Under the pieces are notes generated by a model. The model searched no databases, had not been told where the DNA came from, and saw nothing but the letters and a program-made list of their open reading frames with translations. A stretch of 64,000 nt of DNA from positions 124,001 through 188,000 of the forward strand of contig NZ_DLHM01000006.1 in NCBI RefSeq assembly GCF_002483205.1, written 5' to 3'. The DNA is from Flavihumibacter sp. UBA7668 (GTDB taxonomy: Bacteria > Bacteroidota > Bacteroidia > Chitinophagales > Chitinophagaceae). Of the stretch, positions 43,900 to 52,558 are shown piece after piece. Position 1 is the first letter of the stretch. Each line of letters starts with the position of its first letter. Both the position numbers and the translations under genes were made by a program.

Positions 43900-44826
43900 T
43901 TAAAACAGGGTTGAAAGCGATGCTTCAACAGCTGCTTTTGTTTCTTCGTTTGTCCATGTTTGTGGTTCAAATTTTTCGCCGATTACTTTTTCGTACAATT
44001 GGATATATCGTTCACTGATGGTGTTGATCCAATCGGGTGTCATTTCCGGAACGGTTTGTCCTTCCTTACCCATGAAATTATTGGCGATTAGCCATTCGCG
44101 CACAAACTCTTTACTAAGTTGTTGTTGCTTTTCCCCTTTTGCCTGCCGTTCTTCAAAACCATCTGCATAAAAATAGCGGGAAGAATCGGGCGTATGAATT
44201 TCATCCATCAGGTAAATGGTATCACCGATTTTACCGAATTCATATTTGGTATCTACGAGAATCAGTCCGCGTTTTGCTGCGATCTGTTTTCCTCTTTCAA
44301 ATAAGGCCAGGGTGTATTTTTCCAGCACGGCCCAGTCTTCGGCTGAAGCCAGTCCGTTTGCAATGATTTCTTCCTTACTGATATCTTCATCATGTCCTTC
44401 TGATGCCTTGGTGGAAGGAGTGATGATAGGCGTTGGGAAGTAATCGTTTTCACTTAGTCCCTCTGGCAATGCAACACCACACAAACTTCGTTTGCCACTG
44501 TTATAAGTGCGCCATGCATGTCCGGTTAAATTCCCTCTCACCACCATTTCGATTTTGAAAGGCTCGCATTTTTTGCCAATGGAAACATGTGGTGCGGGAG
44601 ATTCGAGTAACCAGTTCGGACAAATATCTGCTGTTGCTTTGAGCATGTATGCAGCTATCTGGTTTAATACTTGTCCTTTATAAGGAATAGGGGCTGGTAA
44701 TATTACATCAAATGCAGAAATCCGATCCGATGCAATCATCACTAATAAACGATCCTGAATGGTGTAAACATCCCGCACTTTTCCTTTATAAAAGGCGGTC
44801 TGGAAAGGGAATTGAAATGGTGCCAT
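43900..44826 (-). CDS. purC: Phosphoribosylaminoimidazole-succinocarboxamide synthase
   Basis: SAICAR synthetase, which joins CAIR and aspartate with ATP in purine synthesis. At 308 residues it is the longer eukaryote-like form. Characteristic motifs are FYKGKVRDVYTIQDRLLVMIASDRISAFDVIL at the ATP site (seen in two adjacent pieces), EMVVRGNLTGHAW, and LVDTKYEFG with DEIHTPDSSRYF in the catalytic region. It is cytoplasmic. It is divergent from the TonB receptor gene at 44918 across about 90 bases and is followed closely by the Crp/Fnr gene. Confidence 0.96.
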   Translation of the reverse strand: MAPFQFPFQTAFYKGKVRDVYTIQDRLLVMIASDRISAFDVILPAPIPYKGQVLNQIAAYMLKATADICPNWLLESPAPHVSIGKKCEPFKIEMVVRGNLTGHAWRTYNSGKRSLCGVALPEGLSENDYFPTPIITPSTKASEGHDEDISKEEIIANGLASAEDWAVLEKYTLALFERGKQIAAKRGLILVDTKYEFGKIGDTIYLMDEIHTPDSSRYFYADGFEERQAKGEKQQQLSKEFVREWLIANNFMGKEGQTVPEMTPDWINTISERYIQLYEKVIGEKFEPQTWTNEETKAAVEASLSTLF

Positions 44827-44917
44827 ATTGCGAAGTTATACTCCCGTTTGGAAAAAAACGGAACGGAATTAATAAATCCTTATTTTGCTCCTGTTTAACA
44901 CATAAAACCTACGTGGT

Positions 44918-47635
44918 ATGAGAAAATCCAACAGCTATTTTGCCATGATGCTGTTGGCGCTATTCACTTCGATTGCTGCCTTTGCCCAAACCGTTACCAT
45001 TACCGGAAACGTAAAAAACAGCTCGAATGCTGATGTTGTGCCAGCCGTGTCAGTAACCATCAAAGGAACCTCCATTGGTACCTTTACGGATGACAAAGGA
45101 AACTTTAGTTTATCAACTTCCCAAAAACCCCCATTCACCTTGGTTTTTACCTCCATCGGATTTGATCTGGTGGAAGCGGTGGTGAACAATGCCACCGATC
45201 CTGTTACCATCAGTATGAATCCTTCCAGTTCATTGGGAACAGAAGTGGTGGTATCTGCCAGTCGGGTTCCGGAAAAAATTCTGGAATCTCCGGTTTCAAT
45301 TGAGCGCGTAAGTGCTGCTGCCATTCGTGTTTCCCCTGCTGCCAGTTATTACGATATTGTTGGTAGTCTGAAAGGGGTAGATATGACGACTTCTTCTCTT
45401 ACTTTTAAAACACCTACCACCCGCGGTTTTGCCGGGAGTGGTAATACGCGTTTCAACCAATTGGTAGATGGAATGGATAACCAGGCGCCTGGTTTGAATT
45501 TCTCGGTTGGTGCCATCATTGGTTTGTCGGAACTGGATGTAGATAATATGGAATTGCTGCCGGGCGCTTCCTCGGCATTGTATGGTCCGGGTGGTATGAA
45601 CGGAACCCTGCTTGTAAGTAGTAAAAATCCTTTCAAGTATACCGGGCTTTCCTTCCAGGCCAAAACAGGAATCATGAATACCGACAGCCGTTACAGAGGC
45701 AGTTCGGGTTATCATAACTGGGCCGTTCGGTATGCAGAAAATATCAAGGATAAATTTGCCTATAAAATCAATGCGGAATTCATTCATGCCAAGGACTGGC
45801 TGGGTGCGGATCAGCGCAATTATATAGGCCGGCAGAGCGGCAGGGGGGCAGCTGGTCCGGGTACCCGTACTACAGATCCCAACTATGACGGAATCAATGT
45901 CTATGGCGATGAAACCACCATTGATATCAATTCTGCCGTATTTCCGATTATTTCCCAACAGGCACCTTTTTTAGCTCCCTTTATTTCTACACTGGGATCG
46001 GATCCGATTAATGTTTCCCGTACCGGTTATAATGAATCGGATATTATTGATCCCACCACACTCAATTTCAAGTTGGGTGGTGCGTTTCATTATAAAATCA
46101 CCCCAAAACTGGAAGCGGTTTTGGCGGGTAGCTGGGGAACCGGAAATTCTGTGTATACAGGATCTGACCGCTATTCTTTCCGCGATTTCAAAATGGGGCA
46201 GTACAAGTTGGAACTGAATGCGAAAAACTGGTTTGTTCGTACCTATACCACACAGGAAAATGCGGGACAATCCTTCAACGCTACCGTTACTGCGAGATTG
46301 CTGAACGAAGCATGGAAACCGTCCACCACCTGGTATCCTGAGTATTCGCAAACTTATCTGGCCAATTTATTAGCCGGACAGGATAACCAGAGTGCGCATA
46401 ACAATGCCCGTGCCTTTGCAGATCGTGACCGTCCGGCTGCGGGTTCGCAGCAATTCAAGCAATTGTATGATCGGGTACGTTCCATTCCGATTTCCAGCGG
46501 CGGTGGATTGTTTATTGAAAAATCGGATCTCTATTTTACGGAAGCGCAGTATAATCTTTCCGACTGGACGGGTAAGTTTGCGGATATCCTGATTGGAGGC
46601 AACTGGAGGCAGTATGTATTGAATTCGGAAGGAACGCTTTTTACAGACTCTGCAGCTCCTATCAAGATCAATGAAGTGGGTGCTTATATCCAGGCTACCC
46701 GCCGGTTGTTTAACGATGTGTTGAAACTGACGTTTTCCGGCCGATATGATAAGAATGAAAATTTTGAAGGTCGGTTTACACCGAGAGCAACTGCAGTTGT
46801 TTCAATTGCGAAGAATAATAATATCAGGTTGTCTTACCAGTCGGCTTATCGTTTCCCTTCCACCCAGCAGCAGTTTATTAACCTGAATGTGGGAGGTGGA
46901 GTGCAATTGATAGGTGGTGATAAAAGTTTCCAGAGCTTTTATCAGTTTGATCGGAATCAGCCCTATACATTATCGAATCCATCACAGCAGTATCAATTTG
47001 AAACTTTCAAACCAGAGTCAGTTACTTCGTATGAACTGGGATATAAAGGACTGGTTGGAAACGGGAAAGTACTGATTGATGCTTATGGGTATTATGGACG
47101 GTACAAGAATTTTATTGCACGTACCCTGATTGGACAAACTGCAACGCCGGGAGGAACACCGAATCCGGTGACGGATCGTAAATTCTCTGTTCCGGTGAAT
47201 ATTGAAGATGATGTTACTACTTATGGATTTGGGTTGGGGATTGATTATCGTTTTGTACGTGCCTGGACACTCAGTATGAACCTCTCCTCAGATCGTTTGC
47301 AGGATGTACCTCCGGGATATATTGCTTTTTTCAATGCACCCAAGTATCGGTATAATGCTACCTTATCCAATACCGGATTTGGAAAGGATAAGCTGATTGG
47401 TTTCAATGTAAGTTATCGCTGGCAGGATGCGTTCTTCTATGAGGGTGATTTCGCCAATGGAGATATTGCAGCCATTCATACGGTAGATGCACAGGTGTCT
47501 TACAAGTTACCGAAAGTGAAAAGTGTGATCAAGCTGGGTGGTAATAATATCCTCAACCAGTACTACTTCAATGCAGTAGGAAACAGTTTTGTGGGTGGTT
47601 TGTACTATGTATCATTCGGGTACAACATTTATTAA
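44918..47635 (+). CDS. TonB-dependent receptor paired with a fasciclin lipoprotein
   Basis: A 905-residue outer-membrane receptor. The signal peptide ends AAFAQ; a carboxypeptidase-regulatory-like domain follows (VTITGNVKNSSNADVVPAVS), then a plug with VVVSASRVPEKILESPVSIE, TTRGFAGSGNTRFNQLVDGM and ELLPGASSALYGPGGMNGTL. The barrel ends YYVSFGYNIY. Its stop codon overlaps by a base the ATG of the fasciclin gene, so the two proteins are made together. This mirrors a SusC/SusD pair with the fasciclin lipoprotein in the SusD position. The ligand is unknown. Confidence 0.85.
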   Translation: MRKSNSYFAMMLLALFTSIAAFAQTVTITGNVKNSSNADVVPAVSVTIKGTSIGTFTDDKGNFSLSTSQKPPFTLVFTSIGFDLVEAVVNNATDPVTISMNPSSSLGTEVVVSASRVPEKILESPVSIERVSAAAIRVSPAASYYDIVGSLKGVDMTTSSLTFKTPTTRGFAGSGNTRFNQLVDGMDNQAPGLNFSVGAIIGLSELDVDNMELLPGASSALYGPGGMNGTLLVSSKNPFKYTGLSFQAKTGIMNTDSRYRGSSGYHNWAVRYAENIKDKFAYKINAEFIHAKDWLGADQRNYIGRQSGRGAAGPGTRTTDPNYDGINVYGDETTIDINSAVFPIISQQAPFLAPFISTLGSDPINVSRTGYNESDIIDPTTLNFKLGGAFHYKITPKLEAVLAGSWGTGNSVYTGSDRYSFRDFKMGQYKLELNAKNWFVRTYTTQENAGQSFNATVTARLLNEAWKPSTTWYPEYSQTYLANLLAGQDNQSAHNNARAFADRDRPAAGSQQFKQLYDRVRSIPISSGGGLFIEKSDLYFTEAQYNLSDWTGKFADILIGGNWRQYVLNSEGTLFTDSAAPIKINEVGAYIQATRRLFNDVLKLTFSGRYDKNENFEGRFTPRATAVVSIAKNNNIRLSYQSAYRFPSTQQQFINLNVGGGVQLIGGDKSFQSFYQFDRNQPYTLSNPSQQYQFETFKPESVTSYELGYKGLVGNGKVLIDAYGYYGRYKNFIARTLIGQTATPGGTPNPVTDRKFSVPVNIEDDVTTYGFGLGIDYRFVRAWTLSMNLSSDRLQDVPPGYIAFFNAPKYRYNATLSNTGFGKDKLIGFNVSYRWQDAFFYEGDFANGDIAAIHTVDAQVSYKLPKVKSVIKLGGNNILNQYYFNAVGNSFVGGLYYVSFGYNIY

Positions 47636-48717
47636 TGGTAAAACGATTCTCTATGCTAAGCTTACTCAAAAAATATACCGGTACGGGGTTGATTGGCCTG
47701 GCTTTGCTGGGACAAATTACAGCCTGTAATAAAATTCCTGAAGTGGAAGAAATTGGTCCGGAGGAAACAGCCGGACAAACCATATTGGAAATCATCAATA
47801 GTGAACCAAAATATTCAATTCTAAAAGCAGCGGTTGCAAAAGCAGGGGTGGGGGCGATATTGGGCAAACGCGATAACAACCTTACGCTATTTGCACCAGA
47901 TAATGATGCGATGGCCCGTTCTAATATTTCTGAAGCGGTGATTGGTATTTTACCTGCACAGCAGCTTGCGGCGATTCTGAGTTATCATGTGATTCCGCAG
48001 GCGGTGCCTTCTTCTGCTATACCGGGACTTCCTTTGCCCAATATTCAAATGCCAACTTTACTGCAACCGCTGGCAACCCAGCCCTTGTTTAAAATGAGCA
48101 TTTTCCCTTCGAAGCGGGCAACAGGTGCTTTTGTGAATAATATTCCGATAACTGCGGTGGATACAAGAGCGGCGAATGGGTTTATTCATGATGTGTATGC
48201 ATTGGTGGCGCCACCTCAGGCAACAATGAAGGGGGTGATTGCTGCTCAGGCGGATCTTTCCTTTTTGCGTGCTGCCATCGCCCGTGCGGATGAGGGACAA
48301 ACCGGATTGAACCGGATAGATTCACTGCTGAATTACCCTTTCCCGAATATTACCTTATTTGCTCCAACTGATGATGCATTCAAAGCAGCGTTGGTTTTGC
48401 TTGGTGCGCCACCAGTAGTGGAAGCTTTTGCGGGTATTCCCCCGGCAACAGTCAGGGGGATTCTGGCGTATCATGTGTTGGCTACCAATGGTACCCCGGC
48501 TTTCCGTGTATTCAGTCCGAATCTGGTAAGTGGGACGGTAGAAACGCTGATTGGTCCGGCACCGATGCCGCAGCTAACAATTGATGCAACCAATCCGATG
48601 GCGCCAACGGTTAAAGGTCGGATTAATCCAACAGCCTCTAATGTAGTAGCTGCCGATATTCATGCCGTGAATGGTGTTTTGCATAAAATTGATCAGGTAT
48701 TGATACCGCAGATGTGA
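47635..48717 (+). CDS. Fasciclin (FAS1) two-domain lipoprotein
   Basis: A 360-residue protein with a lipoprotein signal (LIGLALLGQITAC). Two FAS1 domains follow, at about residues 45-200 and 205-358. Each has the family's LTLFAPDNDAM or ITLFAPTDDAF strand and the ILSYHVIP or ILAYHVLA helix-strand, and the second ends AVNGVLHKIDQVLIP. FAS1 domains mediate adhesion or ligand binding. The start overlaps the TonB receptor stop, and I infer that the protein is a surface-exposed partner of that receptor. The alternative start five codons in (MLSLLKKY) is also possible. Confidence 0.85.
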   Translation: MVKRFSMLSLLKKYTGTGLIGLALLGQITACNKIPEVEEIGPEETAGQTILEIINSEPKYSILKAAVAKAGVGAILGKRDNNLTLFAPDNDAMARSNISEAVIGILPAQQLAAILSYHVIPQAVPSSAIPGLPLPNIQMPTLLQPLATQPLFKMSIFPSKRATGAFVNNIPITAVDTRAANGFIHDVYALVAPPQATMKGVIAAQADLSFLRAAIARADEGQTGLNRIDSLLNYPFPNITLFAPTDDAFKAALVLLGAPPVVEAFAGIPPATVRGILAYHVLATNGTPAFRVFSPNLVSGTVETLIGPAPMPQLTIDATNPMAPTVKGRINPTASNVVAADIHAVNGVLHKIDQVLIPQM

Positions 48718-48840
48718 TGGAGGTGAAACATGAAAGGTGAAAGGTGAAAGGGGATTAGGTGAAAGGTGAAAGGTGAAAAGCTCCGATCACTTCTTTTAAA
48801 TCTTATTTCTTCAAAATCTTACTTCCTACATCTTACTTCT
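48718..48840. repeat. GGTGAAA heptamer array and CTTACTTCT-type run
   Basis: The stretch 48722-48780 holds six to seven copies of GGTGAAA/AGGTGAAA, some in exact tandem, interrupted by GGGATTA. From 48790 to 48840 a pyrimidine-rich run repeats variants of ATCTTACTTCT. The same two repeat styles reappear together at 50216-50312. With the terminator at 48848 and no gene evident, this fills most of 48718-49038. Confidence 0.75.
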
Positions 48841-48847
48841 CAAATAA

Positions 48848-48871
48848 AAAGGCCCTCTTGCGAGGGCCTTT
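48848..48871. terminator. Rho-independent terminator
   Basis: A perfect 10-base-pair stem, AAAGGCCCTC/GAGGGCCTTT, with the loop TTGC, lies downstream of the fasciclin gene. A-rich and T-rich flanks suit termination in the plus direction and possibly both. It lies about 170 bases beyond the ychF stop on the other strand. Confidence 0.85.
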
Positions 48872-49024
48872 GTCATGGGGAACGTTATTTTCTATTGGGT
48901 CGATTTCAACAGCGTTGAAGGTATTGTAAATTTTGAAACAACAATGGTAAGCTTCGAATATAGTGAGGTATGAAAAAAGTTGTGATCTTTGAGTATTAAG
49001 GTTTTTTACTTTCAACTTTTTACT

Positions 49025-49054
49025 CCGTTTTAACGTCCTCAGACGTTAAAACGG
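49025..49054. other. Perfect hairpin spanning the ychF stop codon
   Basis: CCGTTTTAACGTC and GACGTTAAAACGG form a 13-base-pair stem around the loop CTCA. The stop codon of ychF lies in this structure. No T run follows on the minus strand, so it is not a standard terminator. Confidence 0.7.
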
Positions 49055-50139
49055 AAGTGCATTACGTCTCCATCTTTCACTAAATATTCTTTTCCCTCGA
49101 TCCGCAGTTTGCCGGCATCTCTGCAGGCCGATTCAGAGCCATAATGAATGAAATCATCATAAGCGATCACTTCGGCCTTGATGAATCCTTTTTCAAAATC
49201 GGTATGGATAACGCTGGCAGCCTGTGGGGCTTTCCATCCTTCCTGGATGGTCCAGGCGCGCACTTCCTGTACACCGGCGGTGAAATAGGTTTGCAACTGC
49301 AACAGTTTATAGGCGGCGCGGATCAGTTTGTTCAGAGCAGGTTCGGTCATTTTATATTCATCCATGAAGAGGGCGCGGTCATCCGGATCTTCCATTTCAG
49401 CAATCTGCTGTTCGATGGAATTGTTCATGATGATTACCTGGGCACCTTCGCCGGCAACAGCGGCTTTCAATGCATCGGAATATTTGTTACCGGTATGCAT
49501 GGAGGGTTCGTCCACATTGGCTACATAGAGAACGGGTTTCTCTGTGAGGAGGAATAGGTCTGCGATGGCGCTGCGATCTTCCTTGCTCAGGTTGAGTTCA
49601 CGGATGTTTTTTCCCTGTTCGAGATGAGCGTAGCAGCGTTTCAGTACTTCGAATTCTGCTTTTGTTTTGGCGTCGCCGGTTTTTGCCAGCTTTTCAGCCC
49701 TTTGCAGTTTTTTCTCTACACTTTCCAGGTCTTTTAACTGTAATTCGGTATCGATGATGTCTTTATCGGAAACGGGATTGATCGGGCCTTCATCGCGCAG
49801 GATATTTTCGTCTTCGAAACAACGGATTACGTGTACGATGGCATCCACTTCCCGTATATTGGCCAGGAATTTATTGCCCAGACCTTCTCCTTTACTGGCA
49901 CCTTTTACGAGGCCGGCAATGTCCACTATTTCGATTTGAGTTGGAACGGTACGGTTGGGTTTCACCAGTTCCGCCAGTTTATCAATCCGCTCATCGGGAA
50001 CATTCACCAGACCCATATTGGGCTCAATGGTGCAGAAGCGATAATTACTCGCTTGCGCTTTGGCACTGATACTCACTGCGTTAAAGAGGGTAGATTTGCC
50101 CACATTCGGTAATCCGACAATTCCTGCTTGTAATCCCAT
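49039..50139 (-). CDS. ychF: Redox-regulated ribosome-binding ATPase YchF
   Basis: A 366-residue member of the universal Obg-like YchF/OLA1 group, which prefers ATP and binds ribosomes. Motifs are GIVGLPNVGKSTLFNA (P-loop, residues about 6-20), DIAGLVKGASKGEGLGNKFL (switch and G3), ANVDEP in place of the usual NKxD, and the C-terminal TGS-like domain YFTAGVQEVRAWTIQEGWKAP, ending MHFRFNV. Full length. It is transcribed alone on the minus strand, divergent from the SpmA/B-like gene across a repeat-filled gap. Confidence 0.97.
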   Translation of the reverse strand: MGLQAGIVGLPNVGKSTLFNAVSISAKAQASNYRFCTIEPNMGLVNVPDERIDKLAELVKPNRTVPTQIEIVDIAGLVKGASKGEGLGNKFLANIREVDAIVHVIRCFEDENILRDEGPINPVSDKDIIDTELQLKDLESVEKKLQRAEKLAKTGDAKTKAEFEVLKRCYAHLEQGKNIRELNLSKEDRSAIADLFLLTEKPVLYVANVDEPSMHTGNKYSDALKAAVAGEGAQVIIMNNSIEQQIAEMEDPDDRALFMDEYKMTEPALNKLIRAAYKLLQLQTYFTAGVQEVRAWTIQEGWKAPQAASVIHTDFEKGFIKAEVIAYDDFIHYGSESACRDAGKLRIEGKEYLVKDGDVMHFRFNV

Positions 50140-50187
50140 GCTTCCTTGTATTTACATTTTTTCGCGCCGCGAAGATAAGGAAAAGGA

Positions 50188-50312
50188 TTCACCCGCCGGG
50201 TGCCCGGCGGGTGAATGTGAAAGGTGAAAGGTGAAAGGTGAAAATTCCTATCTTCCCATTTCAAACTTCAACTTCAAACTTCTCACTTCCCACTTCAAAC
50301 TTCAAACTTCCT
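50188..50312. repeat. Palindrome plus GGTGAAA and ACTTCAAA arrays
   Basis: The region opens with a near-perfect palindrome, TTCACCCGCCGGG/CCCGGCGGGTGAA (50188-50215). Four GGTGAAA copies follow (about 50216-50244), then repeated ACTTCAAACTTC-type units up to about 50312. The array ends 4 bases before the preferred start codon of the following membrane protein gene. It is a compact composite of the repeat types also seen at 48.7 kb and beside the tRNA. Confidence 0.8.
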
Positions 50313-50315
50313 CCG

Positions 50316-51554
50316 ATGGCTTTAAATATCGTCTGGATTGCTTTTTTTGTTATTGCATTTTTTGTTGCCCTGCTGAAACTGATCTTCCTAGGAGACGTGG
50401 AAATTTTCAAGCGGCTGGCGGATGGGGTGTTTGATTCGGCGAAATCATCTGTGCTGGATGTTGCCTTTCCGCTGGCAGGAACCATGGTTTTTTTCCTTGG
50501 ATTGCTCAATATTGCGGAAAAAGCCGGTGCGGTGCGATTTCTTGCCCGATTTCTGAATCCGCTGATGAAACGCATTTTCCCGGAAGTGCCGAGTGGACAT
50601 CCGGCACAGGGACAAATGGTGATGAATTTCTCTGCCAATTTATTGGGATTGGATAATGCTGCAACTCCATTTGGACTGAAGGCGATGGAAAGCCTGCAGC
50701 AATTAAATCCGGAGAAAGAAAAAGCCACTAATGCACAGATCATGTTTCTGGTTTTGCATACATCGGGACTTACGCTGATACCTCTTACCATAATAGCTTA
50801 TCGTGTTTCAGTTGGGTCGGTTCAACCTGCTGCCATCTTTATACCCTGTGTGATTGGTACCCTGATGACCACTCTGGCCAGTGTAATTGTGGTAAGTTTC
50901 TGGCAAAAGATCAAGTGGGATTGGGTATTGTATGCCTGGGTGCTGTCGGCGATTGCATTTGTAGGGTTATTGCTTTTTTATGTAGGCGGACTGGATACTG
51001 CCGGCAAGGAAACCTTTGGGAAGATTGTGGGAAATGTATTGCTGATGGTGATCATCCTGGGTTTTATATTGGGCGGGGTTTGGAAAAAAGTGAATGTATT
51101 CGATGCCTTTATAGAAGGTGCGAAGGGGGGATGGGAAGTGGTGCTGAAGATCATACCATATCTGGTTGGCATGCTGGTGGGGATCCGTGTTTTCCGGGAT
51201 TCCGGTGCGTTGGATTATGTAGTCCGTTTTTTCGCCTGGATCATCGGTTCGTTGGGATTTGATACCAAATTCGTAGATGCGCTGCCTGTAGCCATCATGA
51301 AACCCTTTAGTGGGAGCGGAGCCAGAGGGATGATGCTGGATATCTTCAAAAATCCTGAACTGGGTCCGGATTCTTTTGCGGGATTAACGGCCAGTATATT
51401 TCAGGGCTCTGCCGATACCACGTTTTATATTATTGCGCTGTATTTCGGGAGTGTTGGAATCAAGAATGTACGATATTCTATCTGGGCCGGCATGATTGCC
51501 GATTTCATTGGCGTAATTGCCGCCATCTTCATTGCCTATATCTTTTTTGCGTAA
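50316..51554 (+). CDS. SpmA/SpmB-like fused nucleoside-recognition membrane protein
   Basis: A 412-residue inner-membrane protein. The start is set at MALNIVWIAFFVIAFFVALL because the upstream 26 codons from 50238 are repeat DNA. Two Gate/nucleoside-recognition domains are fused: the SpmA-like half has AFPLAGTMVFFLGLLNIAEK and SANLLGLDNAATPFGLKAME, and the SpmB-like half has EVVLKIIPYLVGMLVGIRVF, IMKPFSGSGARGMM and SIFQGSADTTFYIIALYFG. In spore formers SpmA and SpmB affect spore-core dehydration; in non-sporing Bacteroidota the fused form probably transports an unknown small molecule. Confidence 0.85.
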   Translation: MALNIVWIAFFVIAFFVALLKLIFLGDVEIFKRLADGVFDSAKSSVLDVAFPLAGTMVFFLGLLNIAEKAGAVRFLARFLNPLMKRIFPEVPSGHPAQGQMVMNFSANLLGLDNAATPFGLKAMESLQQLNPEKEKATNAQIMFLVLHTSGLTLIPLTIIAYRVSVGSVQPAAIFIPCVIGTLMTTLASVIVVSFWQKIKWDWVLYAWVLSAIAFVGLLLFYVGGLDTAGKETFGKIVGNVLLMVIILGFILGGVWKKVNVFDAFIEGAKGGWEVVLKIIPYLVGMLVGIRVFRDSGALDYVVRFFAWIIGSLGFDTKFVDALPVAIMKPFSGSGARGMMLDIFKNPELGPDSFAGLTASIFQGSADTTFYIIALYFGSVGIKNVRYSIWAGMIADFIGVIAAIFIAYIFFA

Positions 51555-51567
51555 GACGTCCAAAGAC

Positions 51568-51685
51568 GTCAGACACCAGTGAGACAGGTATCAGACAGGT
51601 GTTAGGACTGTGTTCTAACACCTGTCTGATACTTCTCTAACAGCGTCTTAATATATATCTGATACCTGTCTCACTGGTGTCTGAC
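51568..51685. repeat. Nested inverted repeats forming alternative hairpins
   Basis: An outer 28-base perfect inverted repeat has arms at 51568-51595 and 51658-51685 (beginning GTCAGACACCAGTGAGACAG). An inner 18-base repeat has arms at 51588-51605 and 51615-51632 around a 9-base loop. The outer and inner left arms share 8 bases, so the two stems compete in part. The repeat fills the gap between the convergent SpmA/B-like and DeoR genes. It may end transcription from both sides, but no clear T run is present. Confidence 0.9.
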
Positions 51686-51687
51686 AC

Positions 51688-52437
51688 CTAAAGAATTTCA
51701 ATGCCGGCTTTGGCATATTGACGTAAAAGGGGATCGTCTTTGTCCAGTTCAGTAATCAGCATATCAACCTGGTTGATATCACAGACATGCAATGGCTGGA
51801 AAGTATTCATTTTTTCAGAGATTGTCAGGCAGATTACCTTTTGAGATGATTCAATAATCGCTTTTTTTATCATCACAACATCCCAATCATTATCGGTTAC
51901 CCCATTCTCCAGATCAATCGCATTTATGCCCAAAAAACTGATATCGGCTTTAATGCGTTTGATCTGATTGATCGCCTGTGATCCAATGGTGATTTTAGAA
52001 TTTTTGGAAACCTTATCACCAATCAGAATGATATCAATATTGGGGTGATTCATGTATTCCAAAACTGCCGGAATACTACCCGAAATAAACGTTGCTTTCA
52101 GGCCGGGGGGTAAGGCTTTAGCCAATTCCATAATGGTAGTACCACCACTGGTTAAAACAAACATACCATCCTGAATCAGGCTGGCTGCCTTTTTAGCAAT
52201 CGATACTTTATTCTCCTGGGAATAGACATCAGACTTAATAAAATTGACCTGGCTAAAGGAATGCGACAGTGCACCTCCATGAACTTTGATAAGCTTACCC
52301 TCATCCGCCATCTCAAGTAAATCCCGCCGAATGGTATCCTCAGATACATTAATCTCCTGGCTTAACTGTACAGATAAGACTTTATTATGCAGGTTCACTT
52401 TCCGAAGTATATAGGCTTGTCTTTCTTTCTTTAGCAT
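51688..52437 (-). CDS. DeoR-family transcriptional regulator (copy 1)
   Basis: A 249-residue repressor with an N-terminal DeoR helix-turn-helix (ERQAYILRKVNLHNKVLSVQ, INVSEDTIRRDLLEMADEGK) and a C-terminal phosphosugar-sensing DeoRC domain (FVLTSGGTTIMELAKALPPG, DIILIGDKVSKNSKITIG). DeoR proteins usually respond to a phosphorylated sugar intermediate. It is closely related to the DeoR gene at 59.4-60.2 kb. It lies downstream of susD behind a strong terminator and so has its own promoter, with the 11-base word CTAAATATTGC about 51 bases upstream of its ATG. Confidence 0.9.
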   Translation of the reverse strand: MLKKERQAYILRKVNLHNKVLSVQLSQEINVSEDTIRRDLLEMADEGKLIKVHGGALSHSFSQVNFIKSDVYSQENKVSIAKKAASLIQDGMFVLTSGGTTIMELAKALPPGLKATFISGSIPAVLEYMNHPNIDIILIGDKVSKNSKITIGSQAINQIKRIKADISFLGINAIDLENGVTDNDWDVVMIKKAIIESSQKVICLTISEKMNTFQPLHVCDINQVDMLITELDKDDPLLRQYAKAGIEIL

Positions 52438-52487
52438 GGGATGATCCGGGAATTTGCAGTTTTTTGAATGTTTTGGGGAAAAGATAC

Positions 52488-52498
52488 CTAAATATTGC
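52488..52498. promoter_or_regulatory. Shared 11-mer CTAAATATTGC upstream of deoR copy 1
   Basis: This 11-base word is repeated exactly at 60279-60289 upstream of the second DeoR gene, in the same orientation relative to the gene. Candidate operator or promoter element for the two paralogous regulators. Confidence 0.4.
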
Positions 52499-52519
52499 GT
52501 TTTTTAGTTAAAATATAAG

Positions 52520-52549
52520 AAAAAAGCTGCTCTTTTGAGCAGCTTTTTT
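52520..52549 (-). terminator. Rho-independent terminator after susD
   Basis: A perfect 13-base-pair stem, AAAAAAGCTGCTC/GAGCAGCTTTTTT, with the loop TTTT lies 10 bases past the susD-like stop codon. It closes the SusC/SusD operon. Confidence 0.92.
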
Positions 52550-52558
52550 CAGAGGAAT

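Noticed and set aside
48722..48780. CRISPR array
   Set aside because: The repeated unit is only seven bases with no unique spacers and no cas genes nearby; it is a simple tandem repeat.
50238..50315. Longer N-terminus for the SpmA/B-like protein
   Set aside because: These 26 codons are made of the ACTTCAAA repeat array and would place a polar, repetitive leader before the first membrane helix.
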